Source: JAIBJN01 sp963842305 (GTDB lineage Bacteria; Actinomycetota; Thermoleophilia; Gaiellales; Gaiellaceae). From it: a stretch of 64,000 nt of DNA. The stretch covers positions 62,001 through 126,000 of the forward strand of contig CAWJFW010000008.1 of the NCBI GenBank assembly GCA_963842305.1, written 5' to 3'. The translations under genes and the position numbers were made by a program. The notes below the pieces were generated by a model that had not been told where the DNA came from, made no database searches, and saw only the letters and a program-made list of their open reading frames with translations. This document shows positions 8,192-15,411 of this stretch, piece after piece. How positions within the stretch are numbered: position 1 is the stretch's first letter; each line of letters starts with the position of its first letter.

Positions 8192-8512
8192 ATGGATACG
8201 GTGCTGCAGGCGCTGTCGGACGCAAGCCGCCGAACCGTGCTGGAGGCGCTCAGCGACGGTCCCGCAACCGTGGGTGAGCTGGCCGCACTGCTGCCGATCG
8301 CTCGTCCGGGCGTCTCGCGACACCTGCGAGTCCTGCGTGAGGCCGGCCTCGTCGACGTGCGCAAGGAAGCGCAGTTTCGGGTGTACAACCTGCGTCCCGA
8401 ACCGCTCGCAGAAGTCGACGAATGGCTGAGCCCCTACCGATCTCTGTGGGAGTCGCGCATGAACGCCCTGCACACCGAAATCGCCCGAGGAAAGAGGAGG
8501 AGGGTGACATGA
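8192..8512 (+). CDS. ArsR-family transcriptional regulator
   Basis: A 106-residue winged-helix protein: LQALSDASRRTVLEAL, then the helix-turn-helix ATVGELAALLPIARPGVSRHLRVLREAGLV and wing RKEAQFRVYNLRPEPL. No metal-binding ELCVC motif is present, so this is the SRPBCC-linked subgroup rather than a metal sensor. The SRPBCC gene starts within its stop codon (ATGA overlap at 8509), the standard two-gene arrangement for this subgroup. It probably represses its own operon through the palindrome at 8161-8172. Confidence 0.9.
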   Translation: MDTVLQALSDASRRTVLEALSDGPATVGELAALLPIARPGVSRHLRVLREAGLVDVRKEAQFRVYNLRPEPLAEVDEWLSPYRSLWESRMNALHTEIARGKRRRVT

Positions 8513-9024
8513 CCGAAGAGACCCGAGCGAACACCCGCATCACGGGAACGCTGCGATCCGTTGACGGTAGGGGCGTCGTCCGCATGGAGGGCAGCTACGA
8601 CACCGGCATCGACGACCTGTGGTCGGCACTCACCGACGCGCAGCGCCTGGCTCGCTGGATCGCCGAGGTCGAGGGCGACCTACGTCTCGGTGGCGCCTTC
8701 CGAGCGACCTTCACGAGCGGATGGGAAGGTCCCGGCCGAGTTGACGCGTGCGAACCTCCGCGCTACCTGCTCGTGACCATGACCCCAGGACGGGAGGAAG
8801 AGACCGTCATTGAGGCCGTGCTCGTCGCCGACGGCGACCAGACGAGACTCGTGGTCGAAGAGCGTGGAATTCCCCTGGAAGAACTCGCCGCACACGGAGC
8901 CGGCTGGCAGGCGCACCTCGAGGACCTCGCTGCCCATGCCGCGGGGCGAGAGCGCACTGACTGGCGCACTCGATGGACCGAGCTCACACCCTCGTATCGG
9001 GAGCAGACCGTCCGCCCCGCGTGA
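8509..9024 (+). CDS. SRPBCC (AHSA1-like) ligand-binding protein
   Basis: A 171-residue START/Bet v1-fold protein: ITGTLRSVDGRGVVRMEG, DDLWSALTDAQRLARWIAEVEGDL, GGAFRATF and a long C-terminal helix. The DLWSALTDAQRLARW block is the usual AHSA1-domain signature (activator of Hsp90 ATPase homologue 1-like). Family members bind small hydrophobic ligands; the substrate is unknown. Translationally coupled to the ArsR gene, so the pair is probably one ligand-responsive unit. Confidence 0.85.
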   Translation: MTEETRANTRITGTLRSVDGRGVVRMEGSYDTGIDDLWSALTDAQRLARWIAEVEGDLRLGGAFRATFTSGWEGPGRVDACEPPRYLLVTMTPGREEETVIEAVLVADGDQTRLVVEERGIPLEELAAHGAGWQAHLEDLAAHAAGRERTDWRTRWTELTPSYREQTVRPA

Positions 9025-9469
9025 CCGCTGGGTGTGGGGACGCTCGCACGTCAGCCGTCGGCTGCAGCCCCCGCGCGCGAAGCGACGTCCCTAGTGCCCT
9101 GAACCCCGCGTGTGCCAGCGTGCTGTCGCCTGACATCGCTCGTCGGGCCTGCCGCGCTGCTTGCTGTTTCAGGTCAAGCTCAAATCCGGGCGATCCAGCC
9201 GCCCTGGCCGAGTTCGTTCAACGGTGCGGGCTCGAGCGGGATTGGGTGGGCGGCAGGTTACGCCCTCGTGACGCGGTGCCGATGCACCCCGGCGGAGCCT
9301 GGCGCTCCCGGCTTAGAGAGGCAGCTTGCGACGAGCGTAACGCTTGGTCGCCTTCCAGGCCACCCAGCCGAAGAGCGCATACCGCCATTTGTTCATGCTC
9401 CACAAGTTCCCGCAGTCGCCCTGACGGAAACGTCCCCGGGGCCCCTTCGGTCGCGGGGGCGCAACCCCG
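9025..9469. other. Intergenic stretch with one gene X tail
   Basis: Apart from the gene X-like segment at 9205-9243, no frame here has a credible start, ribosome binding site or family motif. Confidence 0.4.
9205..9243 (+). repeat. Gene X tail remnant
   Basis: CCCTGGCCGAGTTCGTTC followed by AACGGTGCGGGCTCGAGCGG reads ALAEFVQRCGLER, a variant of the LAELVRRRGLER tail. No palindrome precedes it. Confidence 0.6.
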
Positions 9470-9715
9470 CTAGCCCGGGTCGGCGGGTTCGAGCGCCCTC
9501 AGGTTGGCCGGTTCGAGCGCCAGCGTGTCCGGCTCTTCTAGGCCGCCGTCTTCGATTGCGAACACCAGCCAGTCGCCGTGCTCGAACTGCCCGGCCGGCC
9601 CGAACTGGTCGCCGGCGTCGTAGACCTTCACGCTGCGGAAGTCGTCGCTGTCTAGGTCGCTGCGGCCTGCGAAGCGCAGCCGATAGTGGACGTGTCCGCC
9701 CGTGTCCGTCTTCAC
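9470..9715 (-). CDS. Small acidic protein of unknown function
   Basis: An 81-residue frame starting GTG at 9715 with KTDTGGHVHYRLRFAGRSDL and SVKVYDAGDQFGPAGQFEHG, and ending LEPANLRALEPADPG. The strand-rich, polar composition is protein-like, but no family was recognised. The last 25 residues contain the repeat LEPANLRALEPA. Ribosome binding site weak. Confidence 0.45.
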   Translation of the reverse strand: MKTDTGGHVHYRLRFAGRSDLDSDDFRSVKVYDAGDQFGPAGQFEHGDWLVFAIEDGGLEEPDTLALEPANLRALEPADPG

Positions 9716-9966
9716 GTGGGGCAGGTTAGCCGCGCTGCGTCCGGCACGGCGGACACGATGCGGACACCGCCGCCTAGGGGCGGGCGGGCGAGGCCTTGTT
9801 CGGTGGGTGACTTGACGCCTGCCGCCACTTTGTCTCCGCTCAAGACTCGGGAACTCGACGCGCTCGATGCGCGTGTAGTCGATCGGCGTGTCGTTCGTGA
9901 GCTGCGACGGCTGAGACCCTGGAGAGCAGATTGCGGTGGAACCTCGCGCCCTGTCGTAAGCCCGAG
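9716..9966. other. Intergenic stretch, part of a gene X tail
   Basis: GGGCGGGCGAGGCCTTGTTC near 9781-9802 resembles the 3' portion of the gene X tail seen at 16560-16580. No gene is supported. Confidence 0.3.
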
Positions 9967-9991
9967 GTTTACGACTATGCGTAGTGGGAAC
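9967..9991 (+). promoter_or_regulatory. Sigma-B-like promoter, copy A
   Basis: GTTT (9967-9970) and GGGAAC (9986-9991) are separated by 15 nt, close to the GTTT-N13-15-GGGTAT pattern of general-stress sigma factors. The same two boxes with the same spacing recur at 17032-17056 in front of the paralogous module, while the spacer differs, which supports function. Confidence 0.45.
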
Positions 9992-10002
9992 GATTGGCGT
10001 CG

Positions 10003-10041
10003 GCGTCAGGCTCCCCTCAGCGGCTCTGGGGAGCCTGACGC
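10003..10041 (+). promoter_or_regulatory. Perfect 14-bp hairpin in the leader of the membrane-peptide gene, copy A
   Basis: GCGTCAGGCTCCCC (10003-10016) pairs perfectly with GGGGAGCCTGACGC (10028-10041) across an 11-nt loop. It lies between the sigma-B-like promoter and the 22-residue gene. There is no U-tract, so it is more likely a leader structure than an intrinsic terminator. The counterpart at 17068-17107 keeps most pairs through G-U wobbles. Confidence 0.7.
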
Positions 10042-10129
10042 TGTCAGTCGGGTTTGGCGACAAACCGACGCAGGCCGAGCTCGCCTCCCAGGGCGGTGCC
10101 GGGACAAGCGACAAGTGAAGGAGGAAGAC

Positions 10130-10198
10130 GTGTACATCGGCATCGGGACTGTGTTGGCGATCATCGTGATCATTCTGTTGCTCATCTGGATCTTCTGA
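10130..10198 (+). CDS. 22-residue single-pass membrane peptide, copy A
   Basis: GTG start with GGAGG 5 nt upstream (GAAGGAGGAAGAC). The peptide MYIGIGTVLAIIVIILLLIW plus IF is almost entirely one transmembrane helix. The same peptide is encoded at 17198-17266 with identical amino acids. Similar tiny hydrophobic proteins accompany PRC-barrel stress proteins in actinobacteria; their role is unknown. The PRC gene follows after 23 bp, presumably in the same transcript. Confidence 0.75.
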   Translation: MYIGIGTVLAIIVIILLLIWIF

Positions 10199-10221
10199 GG
10201 AAAGGAAAGGGGTCTTTGCAC

Positions 10222-10596
10222 ATGACTGGTACTGACATCTGGACTTACAGGGAGCAGGGCGCCTCCGTGGCCGACGTCGGCCGCCCCATGGACGTGACCG
10301 GCTACAGCGTCGAGGCTCTCGACGGCGCAATGGGGAAGGTCGACGAAGCTACGTACGACGTCGGGTCGAGCTACATCGTCGTCGATACCGGACCGTGGAT
10401 CTTCGGCAAGAAGGTGCTTCTTCCGGCCGGAGTCATCGATCGGATCGACATGGAGGACGAGACCATCCTCGTCAGGCGCACGAAGGACCAGATCAAGGAT
10501 GCGCCCGAATTGGACGAGTCGAGCTATCGCGACGAGGCTTACCGCTCGGAAGTGGGGAGCTACTACGGGCCGGGGGGTCGCGGGTTCAACGAATAG
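10222..10596 (+). CDS. PRC-barrel domain protein
   Basis: A 124-residue protein. Residues about 15-90 are a PRC-barrel: GRPMDVTGYSVEALDGAMGK, VDEATYDVGSSYIVVDTGPW and GKKVLLPAGVIDRIDMEDE; the C-terminal tail is acidic and Tyr/Gly-rich. PRC-barrel proteins of this type are linked to stress responses and RNA or photosystem assembly in other bacteria; no specific partner is evident. AAAGGAAAGGGG lies upstream of ATG 10222. A degraded copy is at 17279. Confidence 0.8.
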   Translation: MTGTDIWTYREQGASVADVGRPMDVTGYSVEALDGAMGKVDEATYDVGSSYIVVDTGPWIFGKKVLLPAGVIDRIDMEDETILVRRTKDQIKDAPELDESSYRDEAYRSEVGSYYGPGGRGFNE

Positions 10597-10663
10597 ACAC
10601 GCGAGCTCCGGGCTCTGTCGAAGGAACCGGCAGGGCCACCTGGCCTGGCAAACCCAGGTTGGC

Positions 10664-10701
10664 CACCCCCGTACTGGGTTCCGACACCCAGTACGGGGGT
10701 G
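10664..10701 (+). terminator. Perfect 16-bp hairpin after the PRC-barrel gene
   Basis: CACCCCCGTACTGGGT (10664-10679) and ACCCAGTACGGGGGTG (10686-10701) form a perfect stem with a 6-nt loop. There is no U-tract, as is usual for high-GC actinobacterial terminators. It separates the PRC gene from the gene at 10742. Confidence 0.65.
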
Positions 10702-10741
10702 TGGATCCGAGGAAGGCATCGAAACGGAAGGACTGCATCAC

Positions 10742-11104
10742 ATGGCCGATATCCGCAAATTCTCTGATCAGGTAATCGATCTCGCAGAGCGGCTCGCGAA
10801 CGTGGCGGACGCGGCGAAGGGGAAGGACACGAAAACGACGGGGCTGAGGGCGCGCTGGCTGCTTCTTCCGGCTGCTGGGGCCGGGATCTACGCCCTTACG
10901 ACGAGCGGCGCGTTCACGCGCCAGGCCAAGACTGTTGTAAATGAGGCGAAGACACGGGCGTCAGACTTGCCCGATGAGCTGGTCAGCCGAGTGCATGAGG
11001 CGACGGGCTCAGCGAACGGGCGAAGCAAACGTTCGACAAACTCGAGAAGCACCACCAACCGAAGTCAGGGTCAGCGTCGCCGCAAGGCGAGTGCTAGTCG
11101 CTGA
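10742..11104 (+). CDS. Small membrane-anchored basic protein
   Basis: A 120-residue protein: an amphipathic N-terminal helix (IRKFSDQVIDLAERLANVAD), one membrane segment ARWLLLPAAGAGIYAL (residues about 37-52), a juxtamembrane helix RQAKTVVNEAKTRASDLPDE and a Ser/Arg/Lys/Asn-rich disordered tail. It resembles small actinobacterial stress-associated membrane proteins (YtxH-like layout) without clear homology. The ATG at 10742 is preceded by GGAAGGACTGCATC. Confidence 0.6.
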   Translation: MADIRKFSDQVIDLAERLANVADAAKGKDTKTTGLRARWLLLPAAGAGIYALTTSGAFTRQAKTVVNEAKTRASDLPDELVSRVHEATGSANGRSKRSTNSRSTTNRSQGQRRRKASASR

Positions 11105-11153
11105 GAGACGAATCCAAGGCGCTCCCCTCGGCCGGAAGGGTCGCCTGCTCCTG

Positions 11154-11507
11154 TTAGGCAGGGTCAGGCTCGTCTGACCGAGGGTCCGTCTCTTTTACGG
11201 CGTCGACGGCGACGGTCTTCTCAACGAGGAAGAAGTGCTCGTGCTCCTCGATCACTCTCTCGAGCTCGAGCCTCTCGTGTCCAGGCACGACGAAGAAGAC
11301 AGTGGAACGTGAGCGGGCGTGCTCGTACTGCTTCTCGTCGAGCTCGATCGTCTCGATGCACGATGTGTCGCTGCATTCGCAGAGGTAGTCGGTCGTCCTT
11401 GACCACGAGGTTGCGGCGCCGAGGTCATCAAGACGCTCGTTCACTGCGCGAAACAGAATCTCGTTCCTGGCGAGGCGTTCGTCAGATGGAGACACGGCGC
11501 GCTCCAT
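11154..11507 (-). CDS. CxC-motif protein, copy A
   Basis: A 117-residue protein: SDERLARNEILFRAVNERL, then YLCECSDTSCIETIEL with a CxCx4C cluster (probable metal site), a middle VVPGHERLELERVIEEHEHF and VVEK-like end. A paralogue at 16641-16997 keeps the same cysteines. The family is common in actinobacteria and has no established function. It lies 10 bp downstream of the 51-residue gene on the same strand. Confidence 0.7.
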   Translation of the reverse strand: MERAVSPSDERLARNEILFRAVNERLDDLGAATSWSRTTDYLCECSDTSCIETIELDEKQYEHARSRSTVFFVVPGHERLELERVIEEHEHFFLVEKTVAVDAVKETDPRSDEPDPA

Positions 11508-11517
11508 TCTCCCCGGT

Positions 11518-11673
11518 TTAGATGCGCTTTGCCTCGTATTCCTTTATCAACGACTCAATCGCCCTGAGAGCGCCACGAGGCTGCTCTTCCTGCCTGATCA
11601 GGTTCGCGCGAAGGCGGTATAGGGTTCTAAGTGCTTCGTCACGCACCTGTGGGTCTTGATCGGTCGGAGCCAT
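11518..11673 (-). CDS. 51-residue helical protein
   Basis: ATG 11673 to TAA 11518 gives MAPTDQDPQVRDEALRTLYR followed by LRANLIRQEEQPRGALRAIE and SLIKEYEAKRI, a charged amphipathic two-helix protein. Codon use matches neighbours. It ends 10 bp before the CxC gene start on the same strand, suggesting a two-gene operon. Unrecognised; possibly a small cytoplasmic regulator. Confidence 0.5.
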   Translation of the reverse strand: MAPTDQDPQVRDEALRTLYRLRANLIRQEEQPRGALRAIESLIKEYEAKRI

Positions 11674-11878
11674 CTGGACGGGGTGCCCCCCTTCCAAGTA
11701 CTCATTGGCGATGAGCTTCCCGACAACCGCCTACCCGTCGCCGAGCGAACTAACCCTCTGATCTGAGGAAATTCGCGACCTCTTGATCATCCGCCGGCGA
11801 CGAACTGGGTGAGGGTCATGTTTTGCGTGACGGACGAGTTGGGGAAGAAGGGACGGACAAACTCGAGGAGGTACTTAC

Positions 11879-12097
11879 GTGTCTGCGGTTCTCATTGTCC
11901 TGCTCCTTCTCCTTCTTGTGGCTGCGGTCGGTGGAGGAATCTTGGTTAGCAAGCTTCTATGGGTGCTCCTTCTCGTCGCCCTGGTCGTCCTCGTGGTGGG
12001 GCTGCACAGGCCGAACCACTTGAATCTCCCCGGAGGGCACGGAGGATCGTTTCGGGCATTGCGAAAAAGCGGCCAGTGCTCCCATTCAGGCTTCTAA
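11879..12097 (+). CDS. Small hydrophobic membrane protein
   Basis: A 72-residue protein with two adjacent membrane helices (residues about 3-24 and 26-42) separated by SK, and a polar tail. The N-terminal part MSAVLIVLLLLLLVAAVGGG is like other tiny actinobacterial membrane proteins. GTG start with GAGGAGG about 8 nt upstream. A GTTTTG...GGGGAA pattern at about 11819-11845 could be a sigma-B-like promoter, but its spacing is too long for a firm call. Bases 11674-11878 hold no other gene. Confidence 0.6.
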   Translation: MSAVLIVLLLLLLVAAVGGGILVSKLLWVLLLVALVVLVVGLHRPNHLNLPGGHGGSFRALRKSGQCSHSGF

Positions 12098-12196
12098 CGG
12101 ACTGACGCCGAGGATCATCCACGTTGTCGTGTTGGCTCGCCTCTGCCCGGCGATCAGGCGCCGCCAGTTAGCGCGCCTCAGTCGGGAGAGCGAACG

Positions 12197-13087
12197 GTGA
12201 AGATCACCGTGCTGGGAGCGAGCGGCGTCGTCGGCCGGGCGCTCCTGCCGGAGCTCTCCCGCGATCATGACGTGGTCGCCGTCTCGCGGCATCCGCCCAA
12301 AGAGACTCGCGACCGAATTCGTTGGCTTACGGCCGACGCTACACGGCCCCCCGAGCTCGCCGAAGCGTTGCGAGGGGCGGAGGTCGTTTACCACCTCGTC
12401 CATTCGCTCGGCGCCAGAGACTTCGCGGAGCGGGACCGGCTGGCGGCCGACGGCGTCGCCGCCGCTGCCGAACGGGCGGGTGCGCGCCAGATCGTCTTCC
12501 TCGGCGGACTCGGAGACGAGCGGCAAGACCTGTCGGTGCACCTTCGCAGCCGAGCAGAGACCGCCCGGCGCCTTGCCGCTCGGTCGGTTCCCGTGACCAC
12601 CATCCGCTCGGCAATGGTCGTTGGGAGGGATAGCGCCGCCTTCGAAACGATCGTCTCGCTCGTTGACCGGCTGCCTGCGATGATCTGCCCTCGCTGGGTC
12701 GCGACGAGGACGCAGCCGATCGCCCTCGCCGACGTCATTCGTTACCTGGCGAACGTGGCCGACCGACCGGAGGCTTTCGGTCAGTCCTTCGACGCGGCCG
12801 GGCCCGAGGTCATGACCTATCGGGACATGATCGAGCGGATCGCGGCACTTCGCGGTCGCCGACCGTTGATCATCGAGATCCCAGTGCTGACGCCTCGGCT
12901 CTCATCGCTCTGGCTTCACCTCGTCACACCCGTGAAGGCGAGTCTTGCCCGGCCTTTGATCGAGGGCCTTCGCAACGAGACGGTAGCCTGCGACGACCGG
13001 CTCGAGACCCTTGTCCCTTTCGAGCTTACGAACTTCGATGAGGCGGCCCGGACCGCCCTCACGGGAGGCGGGCAAATGGGATGTTGA
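12197..13087 (+). CDS. NAD(P)-binding Rossmann-fold protein, NmrA/atypical SDR type
   Basis: A 296-residue protein. The N-terminal GASGVVGRALLPEL is the GxxGxxG dinucleotide-binding motif of atypical short-chain dehydrogenases; TADATRPPELAEALRGAEVV and VVYHLVHS follow the family pattern, and the C-terminal half has a helical substrate domain. No catalytic YxxxK is clear, so it may be a redox sensor or isomerase rather than a dehydrogenase. Palindrome copy 3 follows about 80 bp after the stop. Confidence 0.8.
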   Translation: MKITVLGASGVVGRALLPELSRDHDVVAVSRHPPKETRDRIRWLTADATRPPELAEALRGAEVVYHLVHSLGARDFAERDRLAADGVAAAAERAGARQIVFLGGLGDERQDLSVHLRSRAETARRLAARSVPVTTIRSAMVVGRDSAAFETIVSLVDRLPAMICPRWVATRTQPIALADVIRYLANVADRPEAFGQSFDAAGPEVMTYRDMIERIAALRGRRPLIIEIPVLTPRLSSLWLHLVTPVKASLARPLIEGLRNETVACDDRLETLVPFELTNFDEAARTALTGGGQMGC

Positions 13088-13170
13088 CGATCCACGAGAC
13101 GAGCTCGGAGGCAGCTCGAGAATGGCTGCCAGCGCACACTGCGGCGCCGCATCCCGTCTGAGGCGAGGCG

Positions 13171-13268
13171 CGGGACCGAAAGGTGACCCTAGGACTACCC
13201 TGACCCACGCCCCGGCGAGTTCAGGGTACGGCTCGGCGGCGCGTCTGCCTAGATGGCCGTTTGGGACA
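13171..13268 (+). repeat. Imperfect palindromic repeat, copy 3
   Basis: Canonical core CCCTAGGACTACCCTGACC, inner stem CCTGACC...AGTTCAGGG (one mismatch), 3' arm AGATGGCCGTTTGGGACA. About 30 bp before it (from 13138) resemble the bases before copy 2 (CTGCGGC.CCGCATCCCG.CTGA), so the repeated unit is longer than the palindrome. Confidence 0.9.
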
Positions 13269-13354
13269 GGGCTCAAGTAACCGCGTTGGCGGAGCTCGTC
13301 GGTCGGCGTGGGTTCGAGCGGGCCAGCGAGGTGCTTGTCAGGTGGGGAACCTAA
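13253..13354 (+). pseudogene. Gene X mini-frame starting in palindrome copy 3
   Basis: ATG inside the palindrome 3' arm opens a 33-residue frame MAVWDRAQVTALAELVGRRG then FERASEVLVRWGT and TAA. It joins the head seen in copies 2 and 5 (MAVSDRA) to the gene X tail, with the middle of gene X missing. Probably a deletion derivative; whether it is translated is unknown. Confidence 0.5.
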
Positions 13355-13432
13355 GTCGGCCGCTCATCCTTTTGACACGTTCGACACGATGTGGGAGGCT
13401 TACTTGTCTTTTTTGCCACGAGGGAGGGGACC

Positions 13433-13930
13433 ATGCGCAGATCCGCGCTCGTCCTGTTTCTTTCGATCCTGTCACTCACTTTCGCACCCGCAGCAGGGAC
13501 TGCCCCGCCGACGGTCGAGAAGTTCCATTTCGAGCTTTCGTTCGACATCGACTGCAGCACCTTCCTGCTCCACGAAGATCTCAGCGTCGACGAGAGAGCC
13601 ACGGTCTTCTTCGATCGTGCGGGAAACCCGACCCGCCAGGAAAGTCACATTCAGACCGTCGGAGTCATCACGAATCCCGACGGCGAGACATTCAGCGACC
13701 CGGGCCATGGCACCATCTTCGTCGACTTCGCGGGCACCCCTGATGACGGAAGCGACGACACGGTAAGAATCGCCGGCCTCAGCTTCGCCATCACCGTCCC
13801 CGGCATCGGCATCGTGGCCCACGAAACAGGTCTGATCACGTTCAACCCGGACGGCAGCGTCGTCTTCCACGGCCCGCACGAGGTCTTCGTGCAAGGACTC
13901 GAGCCGCTGATCTGCCCGGTGCTCGGGTAA
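13433..13930 (+). CDS. Secreted protein of unknown function
   Basis: A 165-residue protein with a signal peptide (MRRSALVLFLSILSLTFAPA, cleavage likely after AAGTA). The mature part is acidic and strand-rich: FHFELSFDIDCSTFLLHEDL, DGETFSDPGHGTIFVDFAGT, FNPDGSVVFHGPHEVFV. Two cysteines near the ends may pair. AGGGAGGGGACC precedes ATG 13433. It is followed directly by a gene X tail remnant. Confidence 0.75.
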   Translation: MRRSALVLFLSILSLTFAPAAGTAPPTVEKFHFELSFDIDCSTFLLHEDLSVDERATVFFDRAGNPTRQESHIQTVGVITNPDGETFSDPGHGTIFVDFAGTPDDGSDDTVRIAGLSFAITVPGIGIVAHETGLITFNPDGSVVFHGPHEVFVQGLEPLICPVLG

Positions 13931-13933
13931 ACC

Positions 13934-13982
13934 GGCCGAGCTCATCCATAGGCGCGGGGCTCGAGCGGGCGAGCGGGGTGCT
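13934..13982 (+). repeat. Gene X tail remnant
   Basis: CCGGCCGAGCTCATCC then GGCGCGGGGCTCGAGCGGGC and GAGCGGGGTGCTG match the gene X tail with one inserted G. It begins 4 bp after the stop of the secreted-protein gene. Confidence 0.6.
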
Positions 13983-14032
13983 GAACTGCTGGACGTCTTG
14001 ATGTGAGCTCGCGGCTTGTGCAACCGTCGGTC

Positions 14033-15178
14033 ATGGCAAAGAGGCTTTCCGTTCGGCAAGGATGGCTTGCGCGTCTAGTCGTCATCCACCTTGCCATCGC
14101 GGTTTTTCTGGTGGCAGCTGAGACTGGGTCTGCCCAGGTGCTTCGTCAGCGGATCGTGTCGACGTCGGGCGTGCCACATGGCGACGTGGCGAATTACCGT
14201 CTTTCCCCGTACTGGCGCCCAGGCATGCCCACCGGTCTGAACCCATCCTGGGTGGGATTTCTGCGGGCGGAAATTGCCGACATTACGAGCGGTGCCGATG
14301 TCGTGCTTCACCAAGGCGACCAGGTGGCGGGACGCTGGGGCCGTGACTGCGACGGTCGAGGCGTTTTCGGGCCGGTCGGGACATGGGCAGAGCAGGTACG
14401 GGCGCTCACGCTGGCAGGGAACATCTACTACTCGGATCTCAAGCGATTTTGGGGCGACCGCGACGTTCTTTTTGGGATGGGAGACCACGAGATCGGTGAT
14501 ATTCGCGGGAGCGGAATCGTCCCTCCGGGAACGTTCACGTATCGGGCGCACAGCTACTGGAACCGTGTTTGGCAACGCAATTACGGCGTCAGCCGCTACG
14601 CAAGTCGACGAGGTCGGGTCGGGATCATCACCTTTCATCCGTTTTTGAAGACACCGAGCGGCATCGTCGCCCGGATCCGCCGCACCGACCTGGACTGGGC
14701 ACGGGACAGGATCGCTGACTGGCGAACCGACGGCGTCAGGTGGTTCCTCGTCCAATCGGAAATCCCAGCCATCGGCCCGAACCGCGGGAGAGGAAGCTCA
14801 GGCCTACTACTGAGGAACGGCAACGAGGTCTGGCGCCGATTCGCATCCATGGGCGTCGACCTCTTCTTAGCAGCTGAGTTCCACAGGGACACGACGCACA
14901 CGCGAGAAGGGATGACGCCGGTACAGATCGTCCACGGCGGCTATCACCTTCGAGCGTCCTGGCTTGTCATCGACGAGTACGAAGACGCCCTCCAGCTCAC
15001 ACTCATGGAGTCACGCGGTTCGCGGGTGGGCGACGAAACCATCTGGGCGCCTGGATGTAGAAAGCGGCTACCAAGCCATCCTGTCGCCGGCACGCCGGAG
15101 GTCATCGGAACAATGACGATCCGTGCCGACGGGACGACCAGAGATCGCACCGGCCACCTCCAAGAAGGCATCGAGTAG
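14033..15178 (+). CDS. Secreted calcineurin-like metallophosphoesterase
   Basis: A 381-residue protein with a signal peptide (LVVIHLAIAVFLVAAETGSA). Metallophosphoesterase motifs: LHQGDQVAG (GDxxG, residues about 93-101), GMGDHEIGD (GNHE-like, with Asp for Asn) and AAEFHRDTTH near the third-site histidine. Substrates of such secreted enzymes include nucleotides and phosphodiesters; none can be assigned. ATG 14033 (MAKRLSVRQ) starts the signal peptide; an in-frame ATG upstream at 14003 adds ten residues. Confidence 0.75.
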   Translation: MAKRLSVRQGWLARLVVIHLAIAVFLVAAETGSAQVLRQRIVSTSGVPHGDVANYRLSPYWRPGMPTGLNPSWVGFLRAEIADITSGADVVLHQGDQVAGRWGRDCDGRGVFGPVGTWAEQVRALTLAGNIYYSDLKRFWGDRDVLFGMGDHEIGDIRGSGIVPPGTFTYRAHSYWNRVWQRNYGVSRYASRRGRVGIITFHPFLKTPSGIVARIRRTDLDWARDRIADWRTDGVRWFLVQSEIPAIGPNRGRGSSGLLLRNGNEVWRRFASMGVDLFLAAEFHRDTTHTREGMTPVQIVHGGYHLRASWLVIDEYEDALQLTLMESRGSRVGDETIWAPGCRKRLPSHPVAGTPEVIGTMTIRADGTTRDRTGHLQEGIE

Positions 15179-15318
15179 ACGCGTGCGGCTGGCGCTATCG
15201 GGCTCTGAACAAGCGCGGCTTGCACGCTGTGAGCGCCGTGCTACCTCCGGCCGCGTTTCTGGCCCTCTCCTCGAGCTAAACCCCCAACCACCTCGGCAAC
15301 ACAAGAACAGCCGGGACG

Positions 15319-15410
15319 CGGGGCCGAAAGGTGACCCTAGGACTACCCTGACCTGCGCCCCGGCCAGGTCAGGCTAGCGCTATGGGGTGCGGCTACCAGA
15401 TGGCCGATTG
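15319..15410 (+). repeat. Imperfect palindromic repeat, copy 4
   Basis: Core CCCTAGGACTACCCTGACC intact; inner stem CCTGACC/GGTCAGG intact, loop altered to TGCGCCCCGGCCA. The 3' arm is shorter and ends GATGGCCGATTGG. It abuts the stop codon (15412-15414) of the TadG-like gene on the other strand. Confidence 0.85.
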
Positions 15411-15411
15411 G

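Noticed and set aside
10664..10701. 16-bp hairpin as a mobile-element inverted repeat
   Set aside because: It lies directly after a gene stop, is a tight stem-loop of terminator size, and has no partner repeat elsewhere.
11819..11845. Sigma-B promoter upstream of the small membrane protein at 11879
   Set aside because: GTTT and GGGGAA are present but the spacing is 17-18 nt, outside the usual range.
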